Source: Aulostomus chinensis
Taxonomy: Eukaryota > Chordata > Actinopteri > Syngnathiformes > Aulostomidae
Direction of reading: 5' to 3'
DNA length: 64,000 nucleotides
Assembly (NCBI GenBank): GCA_037954235.1
Contig: JBBMOA010000014.1
Location: 22,916,273-22,980,272 of the forward strand
Part shown: positions 1-13,912 of the stretch, one piece after another
Layout: the number at the start of each line of letters is the position of its first letter
Position numbering within the stretch: position 1 is the stretch's first letter
The notes under the pieces: generated by a model
What the model saw: the letters and a program-made list of their open reading frames with translations, nothing else
Databases searched by the model: none
Told to the model about the DNA's origin: nothing
Translations under genes and position numbers: made by a program

Positions 1-30
1 ATAATTACAAGAGCCCCCGTCCCCAGAGGG

Positions 31-33
<3 letters not shown>

Positions 34-67
<34 letters not shown>
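34..67. repeat. GT microsatellite
   Basis: Uninterrupted TG/GT, 34 bp. Confidence 0.95.
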
Positions 68-70
<3 letters not shown>

Positions 71-188
71 ACTAGGATGTTGAACAAAGCGCTTTACCAC
101 ATCAGTTCTTCTATGGCTGACTGGATATACAGTGTTAGCCCTCCTGTCTCATATATATCTGAGCAGTTACATAACCAGGTCTCACTGG

Positions 189-189
<1 letters not shown>

Positions 190-225
<36 letters not shown>
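190..225. repeat. CA microsatellite
   Basis: Uninterrupted AC, 36 bp, 120 bases from the GT tract at 34-67; the two are complementary. Confidence 0.95.
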
Positions 226-228
<3 letters not shown>

Positions 229-1872
229 CTTTGGTGGATTGATACATAAACACCGGTAATGTTGACATGTGTTATGCAACCATACGTGTTCCTGCATATA
301 AGGAAGGAGCCCAGCCTGAGCGCCGTTTCCCCTGAAGAGTGTTGGAGTGTCATGGTCATCAACCAACGCTTGAACCACGTCTGGTCACTGCTGCAGCAGT
401 TTGACCACAGGAGGAAAAACGGAACCACAGATCATCCACATCTCTACCAGATGTCTGCTGCCTGCGGGGAGGATGCTAATGAGAGTAGGACAAAACAGCG
501 CCTCCACTGTTAGCGTTGAACTATGAATGAATCCTGAAAAATACAGGAGGACACATGATTACCATACAGGTTGACCGTATTTGTCTCCTGGAGTGTCATC
601 GGTCAGGTTCAGGGGTGGATCCTGGGTTCCTGCTTGTTTAGATCAGATTGACAGCCTGGCCTGCTGACAGACGCTAATGACGCTCTACTCACAATCCTCC
701 CGCGGCAACAGAGGGCTGGTGGAGCCGCCATCCTGCTGAGCTACCAGCTGATACGACTGACGATGTGAGATCTTAGCATGTCTGATGGCGGGAGTTTCTA
801 GGAGTGGGGTGTTACATAGCGATGTCATGATACTGACAAGAGCACGTACTGGAAGTCGGCCGACCCGTCAACACATCGCTGGTACACACCGGCCATCTAG
901 AATCTGGAGTTTCTACGAGGTTTTGGTTTACATGACTGACAGGTCTGTTTGGCCTCAACTGGGTCACAAACCACACTTTATAGTTTTGCTTTATCAGAAA
1001 AAAAACATCTGGAATTAAAAGCAGGAAACTCAAATTGAATGCAAGACAAGATCTTTTGTTCCGACAACAGCTATCCTTGAGAAGTATCCCACCAAAGTTG
1101 TTTGTGTGTTGATTTGCAGTTACTGAAAAAGACGGCGAGTGACAGGATGGATCGGGATGTTTGCAAGTGTTCGCCGGTTCTACGATGCAGACGCAGAGAT
1201 GCAGACAGAGGTCTCAGGGTTGAACTGGGCAGTCCTGCGTATCACGTACCACCGCCCTGCTGTCTCGCACCACCAGTGGTTTCCAGTCTATGAGATACTT
1301 GAAATTAACAAAAAATGGAGCTCGAACATAAACGGCCATTTAACTCTCACGTTCCTGTCTGCGTCGGCGTTTGCTGACCTGCCTTCAGCAGCCCTGCAGT
1401 GCAGCAACGACATGCAGTGGAGTTTTACAGTTTTAGTGCAGCATCTCGTTGTTTCTCTCATCCATAAGAAAACCTCGATCACTTTAAATGCGTCTAATTA
1501 CCTGTTTGTTCTGTTACGGAATCGTGTACTTTTAAGTGTACATTTCCACGACGATGCTTAATTCTTTTATTCAGGCAAACGCCGATGCTGTTTCGTGTCA
1601 TTTTTTGTGTGTGTCTTCATGTATTTAGTTTTTGGACCTCACAGCCCTCTATAATCTATTCACAATTCAAGTTTGAACACGTTTGATAAAACGTTTGTGC
1701 TCCTTCTGTGACAGTTGAGTGCAAACCTGCCGTTTTTAAGATCTAAAATCACAAAAATAGGAACATTTCAAGGATCTGCAACGTTTGTGTTGCCACCCAA
1801 TAACGTACATTTTGTAAGACATTTTTTTAAACAAGAGATGAGAATGAGAAAGCAAGGGAGGGGCTGTTCAGG

Positions 1873-1876
<4 letters not shown>

Positions 1877-1904
<28 letters not shown>
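1877..1904. repeat. GT microsatellite
   Basis: Pure GT, 28 bp. Confidence 0.9.
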
Positions 1905-1907
<3 letters not shown>

Positions 1908-2494
1908 GGGTGTGTGAGCTGGTTTAATGGCGTCTGCGTCGTTAATGCTCCAGCAGGTGAGAAGATAGTTGACATGGCAACCTGGTACCTTCATATGGGG
2001 AGAGAAGAAGCTCAGCGTAGCTCATGAAATCTTCTCTTTGTGTGTCCATGTGGGCTGGAGCGTGTGAGTGTGTACCTGTCTATGTGCACACATCAACACG
2101 CGTGTTTATATGCATCCGTCAGGTTTACATTAACGTCTTCATCTCCATCTAAATTTATTCAAGGAGCTGTGATTTCCTTTTAGGAGCCAGTGGTATTTTC
2201 TCATTAATTGGCAGGCTGTGAAAAAGTTACGTAACAAATAAAAAAAACCTTTATACAGCAACTCTTACGTAACGATGAAAGAATCAAGTGGTGCGGCGCA
2301 GGGACCTCAACTGCAAAAGCTGGTTAAGAGAAAGTTCCGCCTCGGAGAATCCTGGCAGGAATTACAGACATGCTAATATCCTGACAACCCAATCAGAGCT
2401 CAGCGTTCATTTTCATTCATCCTCTGTTGTTAACATAACTTCTCTTTTTGATGACCAGGAAGGAAAACATCTGCAGGTCAGTGAATAACCTGAC

Positions 2495-2495
<1 letters not shown>

Positions 2496-2555
<60 letters not shown>
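2496..2555. repeat. GT microsatellite
   Basis: Pure TG, 60 bp. Confidence 0.95.
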
Positions 2556-2561
<6 letters not shown>

Positions 2562-2801
2562 TGTCATTAGCGCTGTGATGACTGAATGTGAGCGTGCCAG
2601 ATCAGGATCGAGAGAAAGTTTTTTAAATTTGATGAAATACGCTGTGCTGGTGCGTGTATATGCATGGTGAAGCGGCGTGGACGCCACACTCCATCGGGTG
2701 TCAATGTGTGTTTTTGTGTGTGTCCTCACAGTTTTCAACACTCCTCAATTCACTCATTCCTGAGGCGGAGCTGCAGATATCAGGACAGAAAAACCTGCTG
2801 A

Positions 2802-2843
2802 CAGGGTTTCCTCCTGCTAATCTCCCAGCAGGAGGAAACCCTG
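2802..2843. repeat. Perfect 17-bp hairpin with 8-base loop
   Basis: The arms CAGGGTTTCCTCCTGCT and AGCAGGAGGAAACCCTG pair without mismatch around AATCTCCC. It stands 70 bases after an acceptor-like TGTGTCCTCACAG. No T-run follows, so it is not a polymerase III terminator. Confidence 0.85.
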
Positions 2844-4869
2844 ACAAAGAGCCTGACTGTGGGACGGAGCTCTGTGCTCCCACGTCATCTAAACACGCCG
2901 GAGCATCCAGACGGGTGTCAGGCCTCCTTCAAACTCTCTGGTGAACTTTAACAATGTTAGCAAAAGTGGATCAATCCCGCCCTCTAGTGGACGACACCAG
3001 AGGAGTCACACATGGCAGCTCTTCTGCAGTAAGAGAGCAGCTGAGTGAATCCTCCAACAATCTAAACAGTGTAAAGCTTAAAGACAGTATGTTTGATGAA
3101 AAAGCCTTTATTAGGGTGGAGGGGGGTCCTCTGGGACCAGTGAACATGTTTCCCTGCAGGAGCCCTCTGCTGGTCAGAGGGGGGGCTCCTAAATCTACCT
3201 AAACTTTGGCGGTCAGTTTACTGAGTGCGTTGGGCGGATTAGCGTCGGCTGTCGAGCCATTAATCCTGAGTGATTTGCTTCACCGCTCCTCATGCCTGCA
3301 TGTTTGAAAGTCTTTACAAGACGCTGAGCTGCTCCTGCCACAGAAATGCAGCGCAGGTTGGAACAAACTTCTCTGGGTGGCGAGCTGTGAGTGGCGTGGA
3401 GTTGAACTTGTCCGTACGTCCTCTCAGGTTCAGTCTCCTCTCACTGGATTGAAGTGGGTGAGGCTTTTTTTTTTTAAAAAAGAGGCTGATGTCATGCACT
3501 TCCAGGCATGAATCAGAATTTATCAGCAAATAAATCCAAATGTGATGACAGTTATGGTGTCAGAGTGTTTGTTTATGTCGCCGGGCCGCCGTCAATCACA
3601 CCCAGCACCACCACACCCACACGGCCCTCGTGAGGCACTGAGCTGAGACTTTTTAAAAGTTGAATAAAGAGCACTTAATAAAGGTGGGCTGGCTTAAAAA
3701 TGATTAATATCACACGCATATAATAGGAAAGTTTGGAGGACAAAAAAGGGTTGTAGAAGGGTCTGCTCTTTTTCTTCTATTTCTAATGTATCCAAACCAA
3801 AGAAACTACACAACTGATCTGAGCTGCTCTTTCATAACTCACACCTCAGGTGTTTCTCACGATAATTGTTAGTCAATGAAACCTCTCAGCTTAGTTCATG
3901 TAACAAACATATTTCCAGACAGAACACAAAAACCCACATTTCTGGTATGAATGTAGTTCGCATTGCAGATTTATGATTACAGCATTCCTGCGGTCAGCCA
4001 AGGCTTCACCATCAGAAGGCACGATGACATGCAAACGCTGCCGGTGTGATGAGCTGCCTACTTTTATTCTTAGCCTGGCATCGTTTATGGAGAGCGGCGC
4101 TTATCCTCAGATTTAAGACGGCGCAGATTTGATAAACGAAGCCGTCATCGCAAACAAAGATAGTTTCTAATCAGCACCAATCGATTAATTCATCAGTAAC
4201 TCATCTCAAAAGTTTAAATTTGACTGCTGCTTATTTTGGGGGAACTGTTGTTTGTCTTAAATCAATTAGTTGAATTAGAAGCCCACTGTAATCAATTCTA
4301 AGAGTGCGGTTCTCCAGCTGGTCTCTCTGTCCTGACTAACCTTTTGTTGCGATTCCACACCAATAAACTGATCAAATATGATTTGAAATAATCATGTTCA
4401 ATGGTCACAAATCAATAGTTTTCTTTCGATTAGTTTGTCCACTGCTGCCTTCCCAGTACTTATACATGGCTTGAAGATCTCTCCGCTACATCTGAAAACC
4501 TGCCATCTGTCTTCAGTCTCATGTTATGTAATGGATACCTTTGCTGTGTGTGTCTGTGTCGTCCTGCACAAGGAGCCAAAGTTTCAAGCACTGTGTATTT
4601 TCCTCGTGTGTCTTTTGTACCAGGCGCAGTGCGATGGAAAACAGTTTACAGTTTCTGTCTTCCACAGCACAATGTTTGTGGGGTTAAGAAGCCTAAAAGA
4701 GAAGGAGGTCAGAGACGAGGTTAAATATGAGTAAACAAGGACTTCCTCCCCGAGGGTACGAGCTGCACCTGGACTTCTCGTTACTGCTGCGCTGCTCAGC
4801 ACCAGTGAGAACATGTGGCCCAGAGGAAACCAGCTCACAGGCCTGCTAGCAGACTCCAGCACTGCATCA

Positions 4870-4871
<2 letters not shown>

Positions 4872-4951
<80 letters not shown>
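4872..4951. repeat. CA microsatellite
   Basis: Pure AC, 80 bp, followed after about 90 bp by imperfect ACAC/GCACAAAC repeats at 5044-5113. Confidence 0.95.
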
Positions 4952-4955
<4 letters not shown>

Positions 4956-5043
4956 TCTAGGTGAGTGTAGTGTCCAATAGGGGTTTGAGAGTAACCTTCA
5001 ATTAGTTACTGTACTTTCTGGTTAAAAAATATTGAGAGTGACA

Positions 5044-5113
5044 TGCACACGCACAAACACACACGCACAAACACACACACACACACACATGCACAAACAC
5101 ACACACACACACA
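5044..5113. repeat. Imperfect CA microsatellite
   Basis: CA runs broken by GCACAAAC and ATGCACAAAC words. Confidence 0.9.
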
Positions 5114-8100
5114 GGTAGTCACGGAGCTTTTAGGATCAGAGTGCTGTGAGGACAGGGAGGTCCCCGCGTGTCTTTATGGCTCATGGACACTTTGATCCTC
5201 CTGTTCTCAGCTCGAACAGCTCGTTTGCGTCCCCTCTGCTCCGCCGCCGCCACATTCATCTCTAACTTTCACACCAGAGACTCGCCTCCTCTGTGCCAGC
5301 AGGGGCTTCACTCCATGCTTCATCAGCTTTTGTCTCATTATTACAAAGACAAACGTTCGGCCTTGAACTTGCAAAAAAACAAAACAAAACAAAAAAAAGC
5401 ACAACGTCCAGCTCTTTCTCTATCTGTGGTCTTAGTCCTTCCACTCCTGCCTCCTCTAGGGCTTCACCTGAGGCCCCGCAAGGCCCCCTGGAGCTCTGCC
5501 ATACGCTGTGGGGAGCAAGATATCAATCAAGTGGGGAGCAGAAGAAGGATGGCAGGAGGAGGAGAGGGTGATGGGAATGTCCTGCTCTCCTGCAAGGTTC
5601 TCTAACCCCTCCCTCCCTTCTTTAAATCTCTCAGTCTGGGGAATCATCACCTCCTCCTCCTCCTCAGTGCTCCACAAAGGCAACTGATGGTTACTGGGTG
5701 TAAAAACATACAGAGCCTGCAAGAAAGTCACGCATTTATGAAGCAAAGCATAAGAGTGTCACTGTTGGAGGGGAGGTCTGAGGGGGCCGGCTTTTATTTT
5801 AACAGTCCTGATGGTCCTGCTGAAAACGGCCTCTGCTGTTTGTTTTCCAGGGCGAAACATGGGAACATCTGTGCGTTCCCCGCAGCAGCGCTGGGTAAAG
5901 TTACAGGCTGCACCGCTGCAGAAGAACGCATAAACACATGTGCTCCGTCAGAGATGCACGATTAATGAGGGAAAATGACACTAACGACAGGATGATATTA
6001 ATTAAAGGCTGTGTGCTGTTCTGTTGCTCTGCTGTATCATTTAATACCTCTAATCATTCTGACGTAAGCCATGTTTCACCATCACATGGTGTTGAAATAC
6101 CACTATACATCAAAGGCAGCCTGTGGAATGTCGCCAAACGCCAGGGCTGTGGGGTTCTGGGGGGGGTGGCAGGGCAGTTGGACCACTGTGGCAGATATAA
6201 CATTCAGGTTCCAGCTCGACGGACATCTGTACTGTCTTCTAGCTGCAGTTTCTTTTAGTATTCTAGTATTATTGCTCCAAGAAACCCAAGACTCAAAAAC
6301 AGCAAATATTCTACAAGAGCCAGCATATTTCACTTGGCAAGAACATCTGGCTTTTGTCACAGACCTGCTTTCCCAAAAAGTTAACAAGCCCTCTCTGCTC
6401 AGAGACGCAATATCAGGGGTGACGGAGCAGACGGGGTTCTCCCAGAGAGACTTTGATCGCAGCAAGGAGCTTATATTTGTTTCTATACAACCTTCACTGA
6501 TGCGATTCCTCTCATGACCACTAGGGCGCACTGTTACACAGCTCATCAGCCAGGCCCTACACACACACACACATCAGTGACCCCCCCCCCCCATCCCAAA
6601 CAGGCTGCTGCCAAGACTGAGCTGTTTTCTCTTGTTCTCCTGAGACAGATCAGCGTAGTTTTTTTTTTTTTTTTTTTACTACGGGGAGATTGTGGCCCAG
6701 ATGTGAGGCACCAACTCCAAACCTGCTAAAAACACAGTTGCTTTCTCCTCCAACTCTGCTCTCTTGTGCTCTCCAATCCACTTCTAGCTACCGTGATGCT
6801 ATTTTGTTGCCTTTTCTACCTTGAAGCACACTGAAACTAGACGAGATCGAAGAACTGCAACAAACTCCCTGACAGCCAGACGACAATGTTCATGAAAATG
6901 TCTGGGTCTGCTCCAGCCTGCTGTGTGGGGTAGTTCAGCGCTGACAAACCTGCAGCTAGTAAGGATTTGTTCTGACACAGAATGTTCAGAGAATACTGCA
7001 GCATTATGCAAGTTTGAACAAATAAGCCAAGTTGAAATGGAGCAAACGTACATGCAGCAGTTCGGCCTTTGCTCGGTTCTGGTTCACTTTTCTGGGAATC
7101 AGCAGAGCAGAGCAGAGCTGCCAATCAAACCAACCAACGGTCCGATCACATTGGCACCAGGGTTTGACTCGGTTGTGCTCTGCTGCTGATGGTCTGACCC
7201 GTTCCGGGTTCAGCGTCATGAGCAGTGACACCCCCCTTCAAAGGTTACAGATCCGGCGTGAAATAACACGCTGGATCAGGACCTCTGACGATCCTACAAC
7301 TTTTGCTAAACGCTGCTCCAGCACCCGAGCGTGTTGTGTCAGGTTGTTAAAAGCACCTTGCAGCTGCATCTGGGAGGTGCGGTGCATCGCGCAGAAATTG
7401 GGACCAGTAAGCTGGTAATGATGGTTGAAAATAGAGGCTTTAAATCAGGCTGGACGCAGTTTGACAGACATGAAGTCCTAACAGCAGGGTCCAGCCCTGT
7501 CACTAAGTATATGGACTTAGGAGAACATGATAGCCTCGGCACTGCAGGGAGGGACACTCAACCCCTAAGTGCCACGTTGTTGGCCGCTGTTCCGAAGTTG
7601 ATGTTTTATAGTTTGTTTCAGGTGAGAAAGAGCGATGAATAAAAAATGATGAAAGGTGAAACAACTGGTGACAGATTCAATACAAAAGATACAGCTGCAT
7701 CGGCTCAGACAGCCGGATATCAATCACTGATCAATAATCTGGCCCCTGCTGAATGGACAGCGTTCAGTACGACAGATCCGTGAGTAGCAGATGGAAGAGA
7801 CATGATCACACCTTTCCCTCTATCTTTCCCTACCTAATATCTAGAAGTAACATTATCATGTATTCCTGGAAGAAATATGTCTTTGTAGGGTACACCTGGT
7901 TCATCTACACGTGACACTGATGTTGTTTAGCTTAAAATGACTACACAAATCAATGACGCTGATTAATGCCGCTCTCCGTGGCCGGAGATTTCTTCATTTG
8001 ATAGAAAGATGCATTTCGGAGTGATTCCTCCAAGTCTGAACGATGGGCCGTGTCCCTCTAATCACTCTGTCCAAGGACCTCATTAACACACTGCTGTAAA

Positions 8101-9921
8101 GCCCAGGAACGCACCATATGGCTGGGCTGCAGGAGAGGGCACACAATATTTCTAGCAGAGAAAAGGAGCAGCAATACACAGGAGAGACGGGTCGGGACGG
8201 GGCCTCCTCTGGAGGCGAGGAAAGGAAGTAAGCGAATTAATTGAAGGGCCTGCAGCCTCCAAGTTAGTTACATGAACAAACTCTGAATGACAAAATATAT
8301 CAGTGTAGTTTTTTTTCTATTTCTGGGGAAAAAAATCAAACAAAGGTCAATATAAATGTTGATTTAAATGAATATAATCAGAACTTTTTGTCTAATTATG
8401 GTTTGATTTGATCGATTTTCTAAAACAAACTGTTAGACATTGTTCTTGGTGGTTTGTTTGGCATTAGTTTGAGTTCACTTTCAAAAGAATAATGGTGTTG
8501 TTTGATTATTCAGCTATGACAGTCAGACGTGCATGCTGTTGGATGTGCTAACGACTGGGATCACGTCACTCAGAAGCTCTACAAGTGTGTCACACGGGTA
8601 GAAGTGCTTCATGTTCAGTCCCACACACGAGGAAGCGTGATAATGTGATAATGCGCATGGCAGCCCTCGGAGCCCCGAGACAAGCCTGGCTGCTTGAGGC
8701 CCACAGCGCCATGCTAATGATGAGCCGGAGGAGCGGCGCGGCGCGGCTCAGGGCTAAGCTCCCTGCTGGGGTTATCTTTAATGAACTGAGGAGCGAGGCT
8801 GCCTGAACTCAAGCCAGATTATCACTTCCTCTGCAAGGATGCTCGACATCCCTCAGACATTTAAACACTGCAAGGAGAAACACGGACACTGCTTGTGATT
8901 ACGAACCACGGATGCGGCTCATGAACACCTCCACCAAGCTTGTTTGTCTGCTTGACTGTCAGCAGGATTACACAGAAACTACACGGGCAGTTCTCCCCTG
9001 GACGGGTGGAGAATGGACCGAGGAAGAAGCCAGAACCTTTTGGGGTGGATAAGCCGTGTTATACTCGTAGTGGGTCAACCTGATCCATCTCATGTTTGCC
9101 CAGAAACACCTTCAAATCTTGGTCACAAGCTCCCAAATGCTTCCAGTTCATTCACAAATTATTTCCCAGGTTGGAGTTACGAGCAGCTGCCTTCAGCACT
9201 GACGGCCTCAGAGGAGTGTTTTCAGCTCCTAAGACAACTGAGACGTTTGCATGTTATTGTCTGGAGAGAACTGCAGCTCGATGCACAGACAAGAATGCTG
9301 CCGATACATCTAAGAATGGGAGGAGTGCTGAAGCTGTCGGATCCGTTCATTTTCATCACATCTGACTCTAAGGCACACGGGCCTGGAGCATCACATGCTG
9401 TTTGGTATTTGGAGCGCTGCAGCACCTCACACCCATTTTGCGCCCCTGACCTATTTGAAAGAAGAAAAAAAAAAATCCTCTATTGAGGGTTTCTGTAAAT
9501 GTACACCTCCAGAATGAGTAAGCACTTCCTGCCTCAGTCGGGGTTCACACAGTTGTGGGGGGCTCTCCTCCAAGTCCAGCTCTCTCTCTCTCGCTCTCTT
9601 TTAATTACAGATAAAATAAAAAATCTTTACATGCAGACTCTTAAAACATAGGGCAAAGATATCATACACTTATCAAATTATAGAAAGGCTATTACACAGA
9701 TTTTATTGGAGCATCCGTCACATTGATAGCCGGTTTTACAAGTACAACAGAAACACTTGGTTCCCATTAAATCACCTAATGCAAACAGAGAAATCTGATT
9801 TCATCTAAAAAGAAAAACAATAAAACTTGGAGATTAAAAACACGGGAGAGAACAATGGAGGAGGGCAGCACTGTTTATTCACGACAAAGAATTAGTGTCG
9901 GACTAAACTAGAGAGGACAGA

Positions 9922-9984
9922 ACACACACACAAACACAAGCACACGCGCGCGCACACACACACACGCACACACACACACACACA
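9922..9984. repeat. Compound CA/CG tract
   Basis: CA runs around a CGCGCGCG core. Confidence 0.9.
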
Positions 9985-10136
9985 AACTGTCACTCTCTCT
10001 CCAAGAAACATCTGTGCATGCGCATACACACCCAGACACAGAAAAGTGAGTGAGGATCAAAGGTTAATCATGTCTTTTCATCAGCTGCACCACCCTCTCG
10101 TCTATCTGTCCTCCTCCTGTCTAATGGCTGTGGTTT

Positions 10137-10137
<1 letters not shown>

Positions 10138-10172
<35 letters not shown>
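10138..10172. repeat. GT/GA microsatellite
   Basis: GT run passing into a short GA run. Confidence 0.9.
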
Positions 10173-10302
10173 TGATAACTGTGCTATGTGCTCCCATGGG
10201 AGACAGAGATAGATAATGTTGACGCTGTTCAGATCCTTTGATAATGGCTGCAGGGGTGGAGTAAAGAGAGGAGGAGGAAGGAGGAGGACGTTGGTGGTGA
10301 TG

Positions 10303-10305
<3 letters not shown>

Positions 10306-10345
<40 letters not shown>
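10306..10345. repeat. GT microsatellite
   Basis: Pure GT, 40 bp. Confidence 0.9.
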
Positions 10346-10346
<1 letters not shown>

Positions 10347-10505
10347 TGTTAGATGGGGTAGCCGTAAAGCCTGGACCCTCTGGTGGTCCCTGGGTGCTGC
10401 TGGTCTGAATTATGTGTGACAGATGAGAGGACTGATGGGTGGACAGGAGAATGTTTGTTTGCGTCTGTCCAGACTGACTTGGGACAAAGCATGGGAACAC
10501 TATGA

Positions 10506-10508
<3 letters not shown>

Positions 10509-10539
<31 letters not shown>
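10509..10539. repeat. GT microsatellite
   Basis: Pure GT, about 31 bp. Confidence 0.9.
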
Positions 10540-10541
<2 letters not shown>

Positions 10542-11170
10542 TTTATACACATTCAGTGTGTGTCCAAATGAAAGTAAGAGAAGCTAAAACAGTGGGCAGT
10601 GAAGGGAGAGAAAATGTGTGCCTGTGGGAAAGCAGAAAAGAGAGATTAGCTTCTATACATGCTGGACAATGAGTTGTGTATTTGTGTGAACAAGTTCAGG
10701 CAGAGCTGTTTATTGACTTTACAAAGCTATTACTGCGCAGTCAGATCGAGGGAATACATGTGCAACTGTGTGAGAGAGAGAAAGTTGCAGGTTTCATTTG
10801 ATACCTGAAAGCCAAATAAACAAGTCAGAGCTGCCAGATCTGAACCCAGGGCAATAAACTCCACTGATATCTGAGCCGCTGGGTCTGTTTACGGGTTTAT
10901 CAGTCAACACAACACAAGGGCGGGCACGCACACACACACTGAATATCTGTCTTACACAACATGGCTCTATTGAGAGGTTTGTTTTGCTGTGACGACAGTT
11001 AGAATCTGAAGTGTTCAGGGTTACAAAAAACGGAGACATATTCGATGTACAAATCTGTTATGAAGTGACTTGTTTTCTTCAATGGTCGTACGTCTAGAGG
11101 GTAAAAGAGGGGTGGGACGCAAGAGAAAGCAAAGATTGAAGCCACATGTTGAGGCGCAGCACAGAGTGCA

Positions 11171-11171
<1 letters not shown>

Positions 11172-11239
<68 letters not shown>
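11172..11239. repeat. CA microsatellite
   Basis: Pure AC, 68 bp. Confidence 0.95.
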
Positions 11240-11242
<3 letters not shown>

Positions 11243-13483
11243 CTGATTGACTATTCTGGAATGATTGTTTTTTTTTCATCCAAAAGCAACAAGTTACTCA
11301 AGAAAAGCAAAGACAGCGATGTACTACTGTGACTCATCTACTCATTCACACACACTCACTCACACACACACACACACACTTGTGCTGTGTGATGATTCAC
11401 AACGTGTAAACACTCTAGAGCGATGAGGCGTCGGCCGGAGCTACGCTCACATGCTGCAGACTGAAGGGAACAAAGAGGAAGAAGAAACAAAGTCTTCATC
11501 TGTCTGATTCCCCGGCGGCTCTACGAGAGTCCTACAGTGTATCGCACAAGACCTTGTGATCTCACCACTGACAGTTTCCTGTACGAGCGGAAGAACGTTG
11601 TGAGGCTGCTGTGAGCGGAGGGGGAGATGTGTCAGCGTATAATCCCAAAGTGAGAAGGAGGGCGAGGCTGCAGAGGGATGAGAGGAGCTGAAGAGTGAGG
11701 GAGTGAATAAGATATCTCCCAGGTTGCGAGGTGCATCCGCAGAAATAAGGAGAGATGAAGAGTCCCTGGAGCGTACGTGAGAAGAGATGAAAGCTGCCAT
11801 GGAACACTCGGCGCATACGAGTCACCGGGACGAGATGCTCAGTAAATGTAGTTCCAATTTAGGTACAGGACTTTCATGCATCATGATTAGGGAACTCTTA
11901 TATTAACGTCCAGGCAATACGCATTCATTAGTAGTTAATAACCCTATTATCAGATCTTATAAGATGGTTATAGAGGGTTTTACAAAGGCAACTTCGTGGG
12001 CGCCACTGTGGGATTTTCAGATGTGAAGTAAGATGAGAATCACTGCCACTGTTACAGAGGAGGAGACGGACTCATCATGTTACCGCTCGCAGAGTTCCTT
12101 CTGTTGTTGTCGTGTCTTCGGCTGAATTCTGTTTCCTGCACGTGTGACATCACGGGCCACTCATGGTGCAAAATCTATCACTGCAATAATCTGCAACCAC
12201 TGACCCTTGACAGCACCAGAAGTGAGAGAAGAACTGTAGTCTGGTAAAGAGCACATGTTCTTTCTGACATCACCACCGATCGAGCTGGTGAGCTGTGACG
12301 TGAAACCAAACACCGACTGTTTCACACGCTGAAATAACCGCTGCCTTTTGGTTCTCATGTTGATAAACGTACGGCACAATAATTAGGATTATTACTCTCG
12401 TGTGTTTGGACGCTGGGTCCACCTCTGCGTGATTACATTTTTTTACTTTCAGGCTCCACTTTGTCTGAACTCTTGCAGGGGTGACGGGGCAGTTGATGCC
12501 CCGAGCCTCCTGCTACACACGGACCCCCAGAACCGACGGGATCGGTTCAGGATCTTTTCATTTATCTCCTTCCTGTGTGAACTGTTTCCAGTATCTCAGT
12601 TGTCTCAGCCACTGATTTGCATCAGAAACGGTGCAGAATAACTCATTTTAACAGACTAGTTTCATGTGCACATGAGCATTGAGGTTCGTGTGGTTATTTT
12701 GCAACCATCTGGATGCCTCTAATATCTCTATTCTGCCATGCTGGCATTCATGGCGATCAAAATTAGGGGTGGGCTATGATTTCATAAAATTTGAATATTA
12801 TTTGAAGTCAATTATCAAAAAATGGGCTGTTGCTTCATCATCAGCATCGCGGATGCTGGATCCAGTTTCTGAACCTTGTAGTAAGACTATTGTTTCTTTG
12901 TATGAAAATTTGGAGAGCTGTCCACATGACCACGGTGACCTTTAACCTGAGACTGACACCAGTTGGTATGTGTCAGCAACAGTAATTGAGGGAGGAGTGA
13001 ACTGTAAGACAAGATCATCATTGGAAGGGTGAGGTGGGGGTGAGATAAGTGGGTGAGTCTTACAGACCCAGAGGAAGGCTGCTATCACAGGAAGCTCCTC
13101 TTGCATATGTCAGATCCTCATAATCACTGTTCTACTTCCTGTTTGGGTCCCCTGAGCTGGACGACACAGCGGGAACGTGCACAAATACAGAGGCTCACAC
13201 GGCGAACCAGAGCCAAACTGGTTCCTACGTGTAGTTCCACTTGCAGACGGGCATCCCACACCAGCGCCACGCTCTGGAGGGGTTGAGGTCCACATGAAAG
13301 TGGATTATAGGGTGGATGAGGCTGGCGCTACGGTGACCACTAGCAGACATGCCACTTATTACTTCTGAGGGTGATAATTTGACGCCACCCAAGACTTGAA
13401 CAACTCTAAACCATCTGTCCAAAGGATCGTTTTAATGGACGAATCACAACTGTCTCAATAACTTGCATTTGACCTGTGATTGG

Positions 13484-13486
<3 letters not shown>

Positions 13487-13537
<51 letters not shown>
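13487..13537. repeat. GT microsatellite
   Basis: Pure GT, 51 bp. Confidence 0.95.
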
Positions 13538-13538
<1 letters not shown>

Positions 13539-13865
13539 TCTGAGGGCTCTGACAGTGAATAACACACAACAACCTCTCCTGATGGGAGGGCTTTACACAA
13601 ATAACACACTGCACTTGCTTCCATGTTCTGCCTCAACTCTTCCCTGTGCGCTCAATCCATAAGCGCACACGCACACGCACGCGCACACACAAACTAATCC
13701 TCAAAATACACAGTGGGCTAATCCGCTCTCACACAACAGAGGGGCTGTCAGTGATGGGTCGGGCAGCAGTACAGTGTATCACTACTGAAAAGACTTGGAC
13801 TACAAGGCTTGCTAGCTTTAGAATTATTTAGATCCTGCAAAAGAGTGAGATAGCTGGGGCAGAGA

Positions 13866-13867
<2 letters not shown>

Positions 13868-13910
<43 letters not shown>
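13868..13910. repeat. GT microsatellite
   Basis: Pure GT, 43 bp, then GTGTGCGCACACGCGCATG, a mixed alternating run. Confidence 0.95.

Positions 13911-13912
<2 letters not shown>

Noticed and set aside
2732..2944. Plus-strand exon-like segment FSTLLNSLIPEAELQISGQK
   Set aside because: The acceptor is largely made by a TG-rich context and no partner exon was found; the hairpin inside explains part of the composition.
9013..9486. 157-codon open frame, plus strand
   Set aside because: Starts and ends without splice or promoter context, and codon use is unlike the supported exons.
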